Assembly (NCBI GenBank): GCA_958450365.1
Contig: CAUEEP010000724.1
Coordinates: 1,893,501-1,957,500, forward strand
Length of the DNA stretch: 64,000 nucleotides
Source of the DNA: Mesorhabditis belari
Lineage: Eukaryota > Nematoda > Chromadorea > Rhabditida > Rhabditidae
Direction of reading: 5' to 3'
Below the pieces are notes generated by a model, which saw nothing but the letters and a program-made list of their open reading frames with translations, made no database searches and was not told the DNA's origin. How positions within the stretch are numbered: the first letter of the stretch is position 1; the number at the start of each line of letters is the position of its first letter. Of the stretch, positions 45,763-56,404 are shown one piece after another. The position numbers and the translations under genes are program-made.

Positions 45763-46207
45763 ATATGTCGTAACCGTTTACGAAATTCAGCCGCTAACGA
45801 ATGAGGGTATTTCCGGGCATCCAATCAAAAAGTCACTCAGATAAAAAATGTTCATAATACATATATTTTATAATGAATTTTTGAAATTAGCTCATTTGGT
45901 TCAGTAGAAAAATTTTTTTGAGCCCCCAAAGTTTAGGTTCAAAAATGCCCTAAAATGGATATAAAAAATTTTCTACTCAGCCAAAAAACTTGCCTAATAG
46001 CTCATTTTGTAGCCAATTTGATGTAGATTCTTAATGTAAAGCCATCTAAAACAATTTTTCGTTGAAAGTAGGAGAAAGAGGGCGAGGAACAAATTCAGGG
46101 CAATTCTCAAATGTGAAAACAGTGACCGACTTCAACTGAAGTCGTTCCTCGCCCTCTTTCTCCTAGCTTTGAAAAACAAAGGTTCAATGTAGCTTTACTT
46201 TAAGAAA
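45763..46207. mobile_element. TIR element ATATGTCGTAGCCG, copy 2
   Basis: Starts ATATGTCGTAACCGTTTACG and runs in inverse orientation to copy 1, through the TTGGCTACAAAATGAG block and the GAGAAAGAGGGCGAGGAAC hairpin. It stops at CTTTACTTTAAGAAACT without the other terminus. Confidence 0.8.
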
Positions 46208-46486
46208 CTCCCCACAATACTTTCCACAATACTTTCCACAATACTTTCCACAATCCTTCCCACAACTCTCCCCACCTCTGAGGTGGCTTTATTTCATTTG
46301 TCCACAGGTTTTTAATCGCTCTGATCAAACTTCACACGGGTTTTTCCGGTACAACTTTTTTATTTTCACGCTGTGAACTATTGACTTGAGTAGTTAAAAA
46401 GTTAAACAGTTGAAAAATGATTGCAGTCTCATCGAAAACCACATAAAATATCGAGCCAAATATCCAGATCGAGTTTATGATTGTTT

Positions 46487-49225
46487 CTATTTAATATTTG
46501 AAAGCACAAGTGACAATGATTGTTGCGGGATCGTTGCGATGGGTTTCGGCTTGCATAGAAGCACGATTGAAGAAAAAGACATTGAGATCTTTCCGCATTC
46601 GAGCCGCATCCAGCCAACAAGAACTTCTCGATAGGTCTTTGATGTAAAAATGACGATCAAATTTGTGGAAATCGAGTGAAAACACGCGGACAACAATGCC
46701 ATATCTGCCACTGAAAAGAAGTTACTCAAAGTTTGCACATATCTCTCTAATAGATCAAAATTTGTGTGCAAATTTATCCTCCGAATATTCCGGAAACCCT
46801 GGCGTTGATGTATTAGAGAGTTTAGAACCAAAACCTACTTCCGTTTACAATCTCATTGTCAATCATTTTCGTAGCAACCATTCCCAAAAATAAAAACGGA
46901 AAAAGGATAAATATTGTTGAAGCCGCACACTGAATGATAGTTTTTTTGCTAAAGCAATACTTTGGAGTTTTTTCGTGTTTGCACCAATCAATAGAGAAAG
47001 ACTTGGCGCATCTAATGATATCAAGAATAGTTAAAATGAATAGCACAACACCAAGAAATTTGAGTTCAAAGTTGGATTGCCAATGGCAAAGGGAGCGGGC
47101 GCGTCAATCTAGTTCAAAGCTTCAATCTAGCGATTGTAGATTGAAGATTCAATCAAATCTGAATCTGCAATCAGTCTAGCGCCCACTTGTAATAGAAACA
47201 TGGTCGTAAAATATCGTTGCATTTCTCGAGTTCTCTGGGATAAATGTAGTTTCGGGGTGAGGGCGCTGAGAATGATCACAATGATTAAAATGAAAAAGCC
47301 GGCCCCCAACAAGGCGACGTCGATCACAGAATATTTGATCAACGACAAAGCGATTCCTCCATATTCAATTCGAAACATTCGCGGCGGATTCTTCTCAACA
47401 GGAACACCAGCAAGAGCGTAGATCTGAGAAAAATTGTGAAAAACTATAAACATAAAATCATTCGGCATTTGTCGATCGTATTTTATGCCGGGATTTGCGG
47501 ATAATCCGTTATTCCGATACGAAAAACTGTTTAATTAGCTAAGAAGACGTAAGGGTAGATCTGCGTTGCTTTGTGGTTGCTAGAAGTAGGCTTATGGTTG
47601 CCAGAAGTGGTGTTAACCTCGATTCTGCGCTCTTAGAAGTGGCAAAACCCTTTAACAGTGAAAATATTGAGTCTTTTAAGCAGTATCAGGCCTGTAAACC
47701 CCTCAGAGTTCAAATTATCGCAGAACCAAGAGAGTTTTGACAAAGATTGCTATTCAGTATCCGGAAATTCTCCGGATATCGGATAATTTTGGGTAACTGT
47801 CTGAAACAAATTATTCAGAAATTTCTGAATATTATCCGGTCTCTGAAACGATTCGGAAATCCAGAAATCCCGAAAATTCCGAATTTTACTTTCCACACAC
47901 CCCTCATTGTATGCTTTTCAAGTTTTCTTTTCAAGTCGAAGTAGGAGGTGAATCGAAAAAAGGATGCCAAAGTAAAAATACCTGACTTGTGTTGGTGATA
48001 ATCATATTCTGGGAATAGGCTAGAATGCCTGCAGTTTGGATCATCACGTCCATTGAGACACTTGTGAATATGAAAAACGAATAGGTCAACATAAGAAGCA
48101 CCCTTTGATCGCGGTACACAAGGGACAACTTGTAGATGCCGGAAGAAAAGTAAAACACTTGAAAGAGATGCAACATTAGGGTGTAAAGGCTCTGAAATGT
48201 GCCGGAATCTTTAGATTTGATGCTACTTTTGATGTTAATCGATTTAACTCGTAAAACCCTAGAAAAGCAAAGAAATAAACAATGCAAACAGTTTTCTCTG
48301 ACTAGAGAAAGGCACGAATTCAAGGTGAGCAAGGGATGCTTTAAAAGGCTTTTTCCTAGCGGAGAGGAGGTACGTTGGGTACTGTGGGCGGAAGTCGAAC
48401 GCGTTATCGGTTAGGATACCAACGTACCTCTTTCTAGGAAGGAGGAAGGAGGAAGAAGCCTTTTAAAGCATCCGTTTTGACGCTAATTTACGGTTTCCTC
48501 ATACCAGACTCTATAAAGTGCACTAGTCATGACAAAAGCTCACCTTGAGTTTGTGCCTTTCCCTAATGAGCAACTTACCGCTCCGATCAACACAAATATA
48601 AACGGATACTCATAAGAGGCAGCCAAAACTGCGGTGAAAAGTGGAGCAATGATTATTGGTTGAGCGACAGCTAACAGAACATCACATCCAAAGGACATCA
48701 TCTGTAATCACTCATCATTTATAATCACTTATTACCGCTAATAAAAGCCGCGCGAAAAAGTGATCTCTATAGGTTTTTTAACGGGGACCATTGACTGTGG
48801 GGGGGCAGATAACCAATAAGTACCATTGACTATGGGGGGAGCAGATAACCAATAAGTACCAGGCCTGCACGATTTACTAGCACTTTCAAAAGCGCATAGC
48901 TAAACTTGTGAATTCTTTTCACGGAATTCCCAATCACTTTCAAGTCGTATTCATTGTTTTTGCCAAATTCTAAATTTCTGACAAATTCCAACCGTGTACT
49001 TTAAACATTAAAGCTGAGTTTAAAGCTTAAAGCTTAAATCACATTAACTCTCAAATTTGCACAAACCATTTGAAGGACGAGAAATGTTTTGTACGTTTTC
49101 GTGATCAATGTTTTGCGAAAAAACAGAAAGTATAAAGCTAAAATAAACAGGAAAACGTTAACGCTGAAAGTCACATCATAGAAAAGCATAATTTGCTTTC
49201 GAGTAGACTCATCCGGAAAATACAT
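46487..49225 (-). CDS. seven-TM chemoreceptor, Str-superfamily (SRH/SRI-like)
   Basis: Six exons on the minus strand with perfect phase: 49225-49067, 48701-48579, 48191-47982, 47423-47187, 46929-46839, 46710-46487. They encode 347 residues, the usual length of the family. TM1 is about 14-33 (FYDVTFSVNVFLFILALYFL), followed by KTYKTFLVLQM. TM2 is DVLLAVAQPIIIAPLF. Exon 3 carries TM3 and TM4. Exon 4 has TM5 (DVALLGAGFFILIIVIILSA) and KLHLSQRTREMQRYF. TM6 begins LLQCAASTIFILFPFLF, and exon 6 carries TM7 and the tail. Predicted role: chemosensory GPCR in ciliated neurons. The start is the first ATG in frame after an upstream stop; a further 5' exon cannot be excluded. SRH versus SRI is not resolved by eye. 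Its decayed twin lies at 52503-58331. Confidence 0.87.
46970..47112. mobile_element. fragment of the palindromic element of 2465-3030
   Basis: CACCAATCAATAGAGAAAGA, TCAAGAATAG, AACACCAAG and GTTGGATTGCCAATGGCAAA match the element in mex-3 intron 2. It lies in intron 4 of the chemoreceptor gene. It is absent at the corresponding place of the right arm (57840-57890), so it entered after, or was lost since, the duplication. Confidence 0.7.
48330..48482. mobile_element. foldback with a tRNA-like core, left-arm copy
   Basis: Arms ATGCTTTAAAAGGCTTTTTC and GAAGCCTTTTAAAGCAT enclose a minus-strand core whose ends GGTACGT and ACGTACC pair over seven bases. TG then an A-box-like GTATCCTAACCGATAAC follow, and a B-box-like GTTCGACTTCC. 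It lacks a normal anticodon arm. The same unit is at 56405-56575 in the right arm. Confidence 0.5.
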
Positions 49226-49564
49226 TCCTCCAAAATGACGAATAGAAAGCTTGTGCTGAGTTGCATTCAAAAATAGGACCTCAATGTCGGGTCAAATGTC
49301 TACAATCAATTAGTAGAACAGGTGAAATTCATTTGGAAATTGATTGTGGAAATGAAAGTATTGAAAGAGAAAAGAAATTTGTGGGCAGAATTCTTTGCAA
49401 AACGGCTGAAATTTATGAATCGCGAGGTTTTCGGTGTCTAGAAATCGATTGGCGCAAAGGGTTTTTCTTGCAAATCAGTTCAATAAGCAGGCTATGGCCT
49501 TGGGCACAACGAGTACAGAATTTTTTGTCTTCAAACCAAAAATCTAAGCACTAACAATTCTTAA

Positions 49565-50418
49565 ATGATGCCCAACTAAGAGGCAAAATGCAAAAAGAAT
49601 CGATTTCGATAGGTCGAGAAATTTTGTCTTTTGACCTAATCAATTCCTGGGCCAATTTTTCGCGTAGATTCCCAAAAAACACACTTTCAGCACGATTTGA
49701 CGACGGTATCGCGATGAAAAGTGACTTTGAAAATTTCTAGTTTTCAACTTTGGTGTTCAGAAGGGCAAAAGCCCTGAATTTTTTGGCCAATTTTTTGCGT
49801 AGATTCCAAATTTTTACTTTAAGAATCTACATCAAATTGGCTACAAAATGAGCTATTAGGCAGGTTTTTTGGCTGAGTAGAAAATTTTTTATATCCATTT
49901 TAGGGCATTTTTGAGCCTAAACTTTGGGAGCTCAAAAAAAAATTTTCTACTGAACCAAATGAGCTAATTTCAAAAATTTATTATAAAATATATGTATTAT
50001 GAACATTTTTTATATGGGTGACTTTTTGATTGGATGCCCAGAAATACCCTCATTCGTTAGCGGCTGAATTTCGTAAACGGCTACGACATATATATTCTGA
50101 AAGCTCAGATTGAGCTCTACACGATGGTATCAGTTTTTCGATATGTTTTCTATTTTATTCAGGGTTTTTGCCCTTCTGAACACCAAAGTTGAAAACTAGA
50201 AATTTTCAAAGTCACTTTTCATTGCTATACCGTCGTCAAATCGTGCTGAAAGTGTGTTTTTTGGAAACTACGCAAAAAAATTGGCCCAGGAAAGTGGAAT
50301 TTGAATAATTGTAACTGGGATATCTTGGGAGGATTGATTAGGTCAAAAGACAAAATTTCTCGACCTATCAACAAAAAATTGACAAGTCGACATCGATTCT
50401 TTTGCATTTTTCCTCTTA
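49565..50418. mobile_element. inverted-repeat element interrupted by a TIR MITE
   Basis: The left half (49571-49790) and right half (50165-50416) are inverted copies containing AAACACACTTTCAGCACGAT, CGTCGTCAAATCG and AAAGACAAAATTTCTCGACC. A third, partial copy of the right half is at about 51980-52175. The MITE at 49810-50092 sits between the halves. Confidence 0.7.
49810..50092. mobile_element. TIR element ATATGTCGTAGCCG, copy 3 (deleted)
   Basis: Contains CTTTAAGAATCTACATCAAA at the left and CGTAAACGGCTACGACATAT at the right. The GAGAAAGAGGGCGAGG hairpin half is missing. Confidence 0.75.
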
Positions 50419-50419
50419 G

Positions 50420-50790
50420 TTGGAAATAGCGGATATGTTAATGAGACGTTGGGGTAAAACGGACGTAGATTTATTTGCAGACGAGTCAAAACTAAATGTT
50501 CAACATTTGTGTCTAGATACCCAAGCGCAAAAGCCGCTGGAGAAGATGCATTCGCTTGGAAAGAATGGTGGTCTGCACCGTACCGAACTTGGGTCGTCCC
50601 GCCGCCGTCACTGCTTTGCAAATCCATCAGGTGGGAAAGTTTGCTCGGTACCAGAGGTATTTGGGGGTTTCCCAAGTGGACATCACATCCAGTATGGCCA
50701 TTACTAATAAACGAGAAAGGCCAGTTTCAAAACTTTGTGAAAGATTCTCTGACTTTTGGTCAAGGTGCAAAAATTTGAATACCTTCCACC
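50420..50790 (+). pseudogene. PAT/DIRS-type retrotransposon, RNase H end
   Basis: Reads WGKTDVDLFADE then, after one frame change near 50505, SRYPSAKAAGEDAFAWKEWW, VVPPPSLLCKSIRW and FPKWTSHPVWPLLINE. The DLFA..N, RYPS..DAF.W, W..PP..L and W..HPVWPL pattern is that of the RNase H region and the following segment in DIRS/PAT-order reverse transcriptase polyproteins. The RT domain itself is absent, so only the 3' end remains. Confidence 0.7.
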
Positions 50791-50877
50791 GGGGGCAATA
50801 CGGCCTTTAACGATGAGGCCAACAAAGTTTCAGTTCATCTTTTTACACATAGATTTCACTAGTACTTAATGCATTCT

Positions 50878-51376
50878 ACACTGGTTTTTGGAATAAATTG
50901 TCCAACCTCAAAATTGGGGGACAATACATACATCAACTCTAGTACAAATGGAAAAACCAGGCCCCCTCAACATGCGTTTTTCCTGGAAGGAATGGGCCCA
51001 TTCAACCACGAGCTGCGGCCACTGAATTAAACAATTTCTTCAAACAATTTGGATGGTCTAACTTCACTTCGCACTCACTGCGCGCAGGCGGAGCATCTAC
51101 GGAAGCAGCACTAGGTGTACCACTAGAATCTCTACAACGCCGAGGAAGATGGAAGTCAAGCAGCGGCATGCGGCCATATATCAAAGATTCGATAGAAGCC
51201 CAAGGAGGCACCACATGTCTTGAGTAATGTTGTTTCTTTTGTATTGTTGGAATCGTTTGGTTGTCGTTTGCTGTTGTTATTATTGTTATGATTTATATGG
51301 ATTTTTGTTAGGTTTCTGATTTTGACACTGGTTTTTGGAACAAATTGTCCAACCTCAAAATTGGTGGACAATACAT
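50878..51376 (+). repeat. 52-base direct repeat flanking the recombinase
   Basis: CACTGGTTTTTGGAATAAAT..CAACCTCAAAATTGGGGGAC occurs at 50878-50929 and again at 51325-51376 with only three or four changes. Repeats around the recombinase end are consistent with the split direct repeats of PAT elements. Confidence 0.7.
50943..51227 (+). pseudogene. tyrosine recombinase C-terminal half (PAT/DIRS)
   Basis: A 94-codon open segment without ATG ends at TAA 51225. It reads APSTCVFPGRNGPIQPRAAA, FGWSNFTSHSLRAGGASTEA, GRWKSS and GMRPYIKDSIEAQG. The HSLR box (His-x-x-Arg), the RW pair and the terminal Tyr of RPYI correspond to the catalytic C-terminal half of tyrosine recombinases. The N-terminal half with the first Arg is missing. 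Family role: integration of circular retrotransposon DNA without target duplication. Confidence 0.85.
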
Positions 51377-51388
51377 CATATCGGAAAG

Positions 51389-51474
51389 GCTTATGAGAAA
51401 AATGATATTATGTTTATAGCGAGTAAAAACTCGCAGAGTTTGGCGAGCAAACATAATGGTATTTTTCTTATAAG
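51389..51474. other. perfect-arm hairpin before the gag-like frame
   Basis: CTTATGAGAAAAATGATATT and its partner AATGGTATTTTTCTTATAAG form arms of about 26 bases around a smaller GAGTAAAAACTC hairpin and GCGAG elements. It lies between the downstream direct repeat and the gag-like ORF. Confidence 0.6.
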
Positions 51475-51660
51475 CTGTTTACCCGTAACCCGCCAAGGGC
51501 TAGTTCGTGGTTAATCGTGTTTAAAAGGAGAAATTTTTGACAAATTTTCATTCTGGACAATTTTCAATAGTGTAATTTAGTTTATAGCAAAGTTGTGTTA
51601 TGTTCTTAATTTTGTTTTCCTCGATGCATTTCTCTGCCAAGATTTTTTTAATTTTAGGTA

Positions 51661-51999
51661 ATGGCAGACGATGCCAATGTGCCAGAAAGCCCGAGTCGAC
51701 TGGAGCAACATCTGGAGCAGAAACTGACGGCGAAGATCCTGGCGAAGTCGACACTCGGTCCGAAGCTAAGATCCAAATCGTTTGCTACACAAGTGGAAGT
51801 CAACTTGAAGATCATCAATCTACTAGAGGGCGGCGAAGAAGAGAATATCAGAGAAGCAATTCGGTGCCTGCAAGAAGGAAACGCGCTGTTGGTAGCCGCT
51901 GACAATGATCCAAAGGCGTTTGAATTGGCAGAAGTAGCGGAGAAGATTAAAGCTATTACGGGAGCTGATGGTGACAAAGGGCGTAGATTCCAAAGTTGA
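51661..51999 (+). pseudogene. gag-like ORF of PAT/DIRS element, truncated
   Basis: About 108 codons from ATG 51661: MADDANVPESPSRLEQHLEQ, then KSFATQVEVNLKIINLLEGG, EENIREAIRCLQEGNALLVA and ADNDPKAFELAEVAEKIKA. Charged, helical, GC-richer than its surroundings, and similar in layout to first-ORF proteins of DIRS-order elements. The retrotransposon sequence stops at about 51985, where a copy of the inverted-repeat element begins. No Zn knuckle remains. The assignment rests on context more than on motifs. Confidence 0.5.
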
Positions 52000-52184
52000 A
52001 AACTAGACATTTTCAAAGTCAATTTTCCGTCACTTTTCATCGCGATACCGTCGTCAAATCGTGTTGAAAGTGTGTTTTTTGGAATCTACGCAAAAAATTG
52101 GCCCAAGAAAGTGGAATTCGAATAATTGCAACTGGGATATCTTAGGAGAATTGATTAGGTCAAAAGACAAAATTTACTGTAACT

Positions 52185-52330
52185 TGTACTGTAACTTGTA
52201 CTCTAACTTGTGCTCTAACTTGTACTCTAACTTCTACTCTAACTTGTACTGTAACTTGTACTGTAACTTGTACTATAACTTGTCCTCTAACTTGTACTCT
52301 AACTTGTACTCTAACTTGTACTTGTAAATT
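52185..52330. repeat. 12-base repeat TAACTTGTACTC/TG
   Basis: About 12 copies, close to the inner border of the right arm. Confidence 0.9.
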
Positions 52331-53154
52331 CCCACAACTCTTCCCACAAATCTCTTTTTTTATTCTATCCTTTCATTTCCACAATCAATTTCCAAATGAA
52401 TTTCACCTGTTCTACTAATTGAATGTAGACATTTGACCCGACATTGAGGTCCTATTTTTGAATGCAACTCAGCACAAGCTTTCTATTCGTCATTTTGGAG
52501 GAATGTATTTTCCGGATGAGACTGCTCGAAAGCAAATTGCTCTTTTCTATGATGTTACTTTCAGCGTTAACGTTTTCCTGTTTATTTTAGCTTTATACTT
52601 TCTGTTTTTTCGCAAAACATTGATGACGAAAACGTACAAAACATTTCTCGTCCTTCAAATGGTTTGTGCAAATTTGAGAGTTAATGTGATTTCAGCGGGT
52701 TTTTTTTTGAAGAATTTAAACTCAACTTTAATCTTCAAAGTGCACGGTTGGAATTTGTCAGAAATTTAGAATTTGGCAAAAACAATGAATACGACTTGAA
52801 AGTGATTGGGAATTTCGTGAAAAGAATTCACAAGTTTAGCTATGCGCTTTTGAAAGTGCTAGCAAATCGTGCAGGCATTTGCATTGAGAAATAGACAGAA
52901 AAAATTGGAGCCAAAAGTGTTCAACTGAGAAGAGGTTGCAAAAATTTGCATTTTGCGTAAATTGATAGCATTTTTGGTAGAGATTATCGTTTTGGAAGAT
53001 GTAAATTGATTTTGAAATTTGATTTGATTTAAATTTAATGTAGTTTTTGAAGTCAAATTCAACTCAAGAAGTCAATGGTACTTATTGGTTATCTGCCCCC
53101 CCCCCCCACAGTCAATGGTACTTATTGGTTATCTGCTGCCCCCCCCACAGCCAA

Positions 53155-54055
53155 TGGTACTTATTACCGTAACTACTGTAATTGGACCCCACCCCTCTAA
53201 TAGCACCCCATCCCTCTAATAGTACCCCATCCCCACCTAACGCGTAATTACAAACAACTCTTTTAAAGCGGAAAATTTTCATGTATTTTCAGAAATCGTT
53301 TGTATTTTTAATTTTATCCCATAAATTTGTTGTTTTTAAATTTGGGGTGGCTACTTTGCGCCAAATTTTTTGCGCAGCTCGCCATAACTTTCTTCTAAGT
53401 GGGCCAATCTTTATGATTGTAGATCTCAACAAGTGCAACAAAGTAACACCAAAATCATAAAGATTAGCCCACTTAGAAGACTTGAACCTCTTAGAAGCCA
53501 CTTGAACTCGGAGGGGATTGATATCGGTTTGGCTGAATGGATACGGGATCGTCGAGGCGAGAAGAAACGAGTGACAGGCCGGATTATCTGGAATGAAGCG
53601 GCTAATCGATTCAAAAAAGCTGAAATTTCTTTCAAAAGAACCCATGGCTGGATGGAGTCGTTATTGAGGCGTCACCAACTTTCTTTGAGGGCACCAACAA
53701 CACCTTGTCAAAAGCTGCCGAGCAAATTTGAGAAGGCCATCGTCGAGCACATTCTGAGGCTGAACAAGACAATCAAAGAAGGCGATTACAAGCACATTGT
53801 TGCTTGCGATGAGACGGCGGTTTGGCTAGATGCTTCGACGAGCAAGTGCATCGAAGCGGTTGGAGCCAAAGAAGTTGGTGTTAGAGATCAGAGACGGAAA
53901 TCGGACAGAGACGGAAATCGAGGACCTCTTGGGGCCGCTCGCATCGACGGAATTTCAAGGACATCGAGGAATTGATGATCAAGAAAATGATGAATTCATT
54001 GATTCGGATGTTTACCCCATGGGGTCCAATTACAGTATTTACGGTAGTTATCTGC
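53155..54055 (+). mobile_element. pogo-like element, truncated
   Basis: Ends TACTGTAATTGGACCCCA and TGGGGTCCAATTACAGTA are inverted and lie beside ACCGTAA/TTACGGT. Short CCCTCTAATAGTACCCCAT repeats follow the left end. An ORF for the N-terminal part of a transposase lies inside; the region after the first catalytic segment is mostly deleted. Confidence 0.85.
53433..53975 (+). pseudogene. CENP-B/pogo-type transposase, N-terminal part
   Basis: Open frame of about 180 codons. It contains RSHLNSEGIDIGLAEWIRDR and GRIIWNEAANRFKKAEISFK, then RTHGWMESLLRRHQLSLRAP (second CENP-B-type helix-turn-helix), TPCQKLPSKFEKAIVEHIL and VACDETAVWLDASTSKCIEA, with the first catalytic Asp in CDET. After VGVRDQRRKS the frame runs into the acidic tail region (another frame gives IDDQENDEFIDSDV), so the catalytic core between is deleted. 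It has DNA binding but no complete DDE triad. Confidence 0.75.
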
Positions 54056-54282
54056 TCGTCTAGCATTATAGAAAGAATTTACTAACATTTGTGTCGCCAT
54101 CGACGAAGTATTAATCCGTTGTGTACTCGTATCACGAGCGTTAACCGTTATGCTGAATGTTGCGTGTTCTTGTTATGTTGTGAGCGTTTTGGGGAAACCC
54201 GTTTAACCTTTTTTGTGCTACTCGGTTATTCTGAAGCAAAATCATCGCCGATGATAAGGTTAAAGCGGGTCGTACCCCGAAC

Positions 54283-55746
54283 TATTGAGTTGGTCAATTG
54301 AAAACTGCGGGCTATTCTCTCAACTCTCATCATTCTCACCTAGGTTTTTTGAAATTTTGTGTGTGTGTTTACTTTGCGGGATCCACTATCAAAAACGTCG
54401 TGTTTTCTAATTAAAGCATTTTGCCAAAGTTTGGAACTATTTTCTTTGTTATTCAATTGTGATTTTATATATATATATATGCTTTATTCAGTTGCATAGC
54501 GACGAAACAAAATCACAATAATTACCTGGGACACCACTCAAAACACACCCAAAAGATAAATATTGGGTTGGTGAACCGGAAACTGCCGGCTATTGTGATC
54601 TCTGACAGCTTTTGAGCACTTTCTTCAAAAGAAACCCATTTTGGTGTCAATGGAAAAAAAGACTGAAAAAATAAAACACGACGAAAGACTGAAAAATTCT
54701 TTTTGGCGGGGTCCTTTTATTGCGTCGGGTTACGGTAGTTTCCGACGTTTGGCGCGGAAACGTCTGAAAGGCGAAGTGTACGGTGGACGGTCCGAAAGGC
54801 ATCTGTCGTCAGAATTTTATTATTTCAAGAGAGAATTCCTTTAAATTGATTTAAAGTAAAATGAAATTAAACGCAATTTGTTTAATTACTTTTTTGATTA
54901 TTATTTTTAATTTATTGGCTTGGTGAATTGAAAACTGCCGGCTATTGTGATCTGTGACAGTTTGAGCACTTTCTTCAAAAGAAACCCATTTTGGTGTCAA
55001 TGGAAAAGTTGTAGAGAATCAAAAATCAAGCTTATATCCAAATTTTCAGAACGATTCAAAAAGTGGTTTTCAAGAAATGCGAAATTTACGAATTTTCACA
55101 AAACTTTCAACAAAACTTGCATTTTAAGCGAAACCACTAAGTGTATCTTTTTGGAAATTTGGATATACCGTATTTCTTCGAATAGAAGACCGGGTAAAGA
55201 GTATCATCGCGTACTCCTGCGTAGCAGCCCTTTTTAAAATTTCTTTTCTGCATAAAAGCTTTCCATCAAGTGCTATAGAGCTGGAAAATGACTCAAAAAT
55301 ACCACATGAGCTAACAGATTTTTGAGTCATTTTCCAGCTCTATAGCACTTGATTGAAAGCTTTTATGCAGAAAAGAAGTTTTAAAAAGGGCTGCTACGCA
55401 GGAGTACGCGTACTCTTTACCCGGTCTTCTATTCGAAGAAATACGGTAAGCTTTATTTTTGATTCTCTACAACTTATCTATTGACACCAAAATGGGTTTC
55501 TTTTGAAGAAAGTGCTCAAACTGAAATCTCCATTGCTCTCCAGTCCTCCATTTTTGAGGCTCACACTTGTCTCACACACAAACCAAAACCCTACTACGAA
55601 AGAGAATGCCTGTAACCCCGCAAATTGCCTGTAAAATGGGCAGAAGTCGTCAAGAATAATGGAAATTATTTGGAATGAATTTATGTTTTTATGTTGAATA
55701 AATTTTAGTTCAAAGTCCGGCAGTTTTCAATTGACCAACCCAATAC
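54283..55746. mobile_element. mariner-like non-autonomous cluster
   Basis: Outer ends ATTGAGTTGGTCAATTGAAA and TTTCAATTGACCAACCCAAT are inverted. Inside are two head-to-tail units starting at 54560 and 54912, related to those at 19833-21230. The second unit has an inverted partner ending near 55545 (GAAAGTGCTCAAACTG), with a palindromic MITE in its middle. Confidence 0.65.
55166..55448. mobile_element. 283-base near-perfect palindromic MITE
   Basis: Both halves read TACCGTATTTCTTCGAATAG inwards through GACCGGGTAAAGAGTA, GCAGCCCTTTTTAAAA and ATTTTCCAGCTCTATAGCAC or its inverse. Only a few bases at the centre are unpaired. It is nested within the mariner-like cluster. Confidence 0.85.
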
Positions 55747-56030
55747 AAGCTCAAACTCTAAACCCTTGTAGAAACGCATAGAATGGAGATTTTTGAAAAC
55801 CTTTTTCACCAAAAAATTAGGTCAACTTTAGGCTTTCGAATGACACCAAAATCAATTTAATTTATCATTTTGATTCCAAGAACGAACCATTTATAGCTCT
55901 TTACATGAGAAAAAGGAAAAAATTAATTTTAAAAAGATTTAGTCAAACGGATTTCAAAAAAAAAATTTATCTTTGAAATCGGGATGCTTTTTTAAGTCAA
56001 TTGGTACCTTTCCTGTTAAAAAAAACCTAT
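55747..56030. other. no gene seen
   Basis: AT-rich remainder of intron 1 of the chemoreceptor pseudogene. No matching counterpart was recognised in the left arm. Confidence 0.35.
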
Positions 56031-56404
56031 AGAGATAACTTTTTCGCGCGGCTTTTATTAGCGGTAATATTAGCGGTAATATTAGCGGTAATATTAGCGG
56101 TAATAAGTGATTATAAGTGATGAGTGATTACAGATGATGTCCTTTGGATGTGATGTCCTGTTAGCTGTCGGTCAACCAATATTCATTGCTCCACTTTTCG
56201 GCTGCCTCTTATGAGTTTCGGCTGCCTCTTATGAGTATCCGTTTATAGGTGTGATGATCGGAGCGGTAAGTTGCTCATTAGGGAAAGGCACAAACTCAAG
56301 GTGTGCTTTTGTCATGACTAGTGCACTTTATAGAGTCTGGTATGAGGAATCCGAATGTGAAATCAAAATCTCCCGAATCACTAAAATTTAAATCGTAAAT
56401 TAGC

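Larger units (their letters stand above)
46275..49345. repeat. inverted duplication, left arm
   Basis: The sequence from GGTGGCTTTATTTCATTTGT (about 46273) to TTGATTGTGGAAATGAAAG (about 49345) recurs in inverse orientation at 52345-58535. It contains the intact chemoreceptor gene, its introns and some outside flank. Confidence 0.9.

Noticed and set aside
46410..46634. Plus-strand frame antisense to the last chemoreceptor exon (also at 58184-58432)
   Set aside because: Its conservation between the arms follows from the DNA duplication; the sense exon has full splice and family support.
54641..54899. Conserved basic frame RRLARKRLKGEVYGG shared by mariner-like copies at 20057, 20657 and 54641
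   Set aside because: Similarity is that of the whole DNA unit, including non-coding flanks. The frame is about 60 codons with no transposase motif and varied starts. A codon-substitution test between copies would be needed to revive it.
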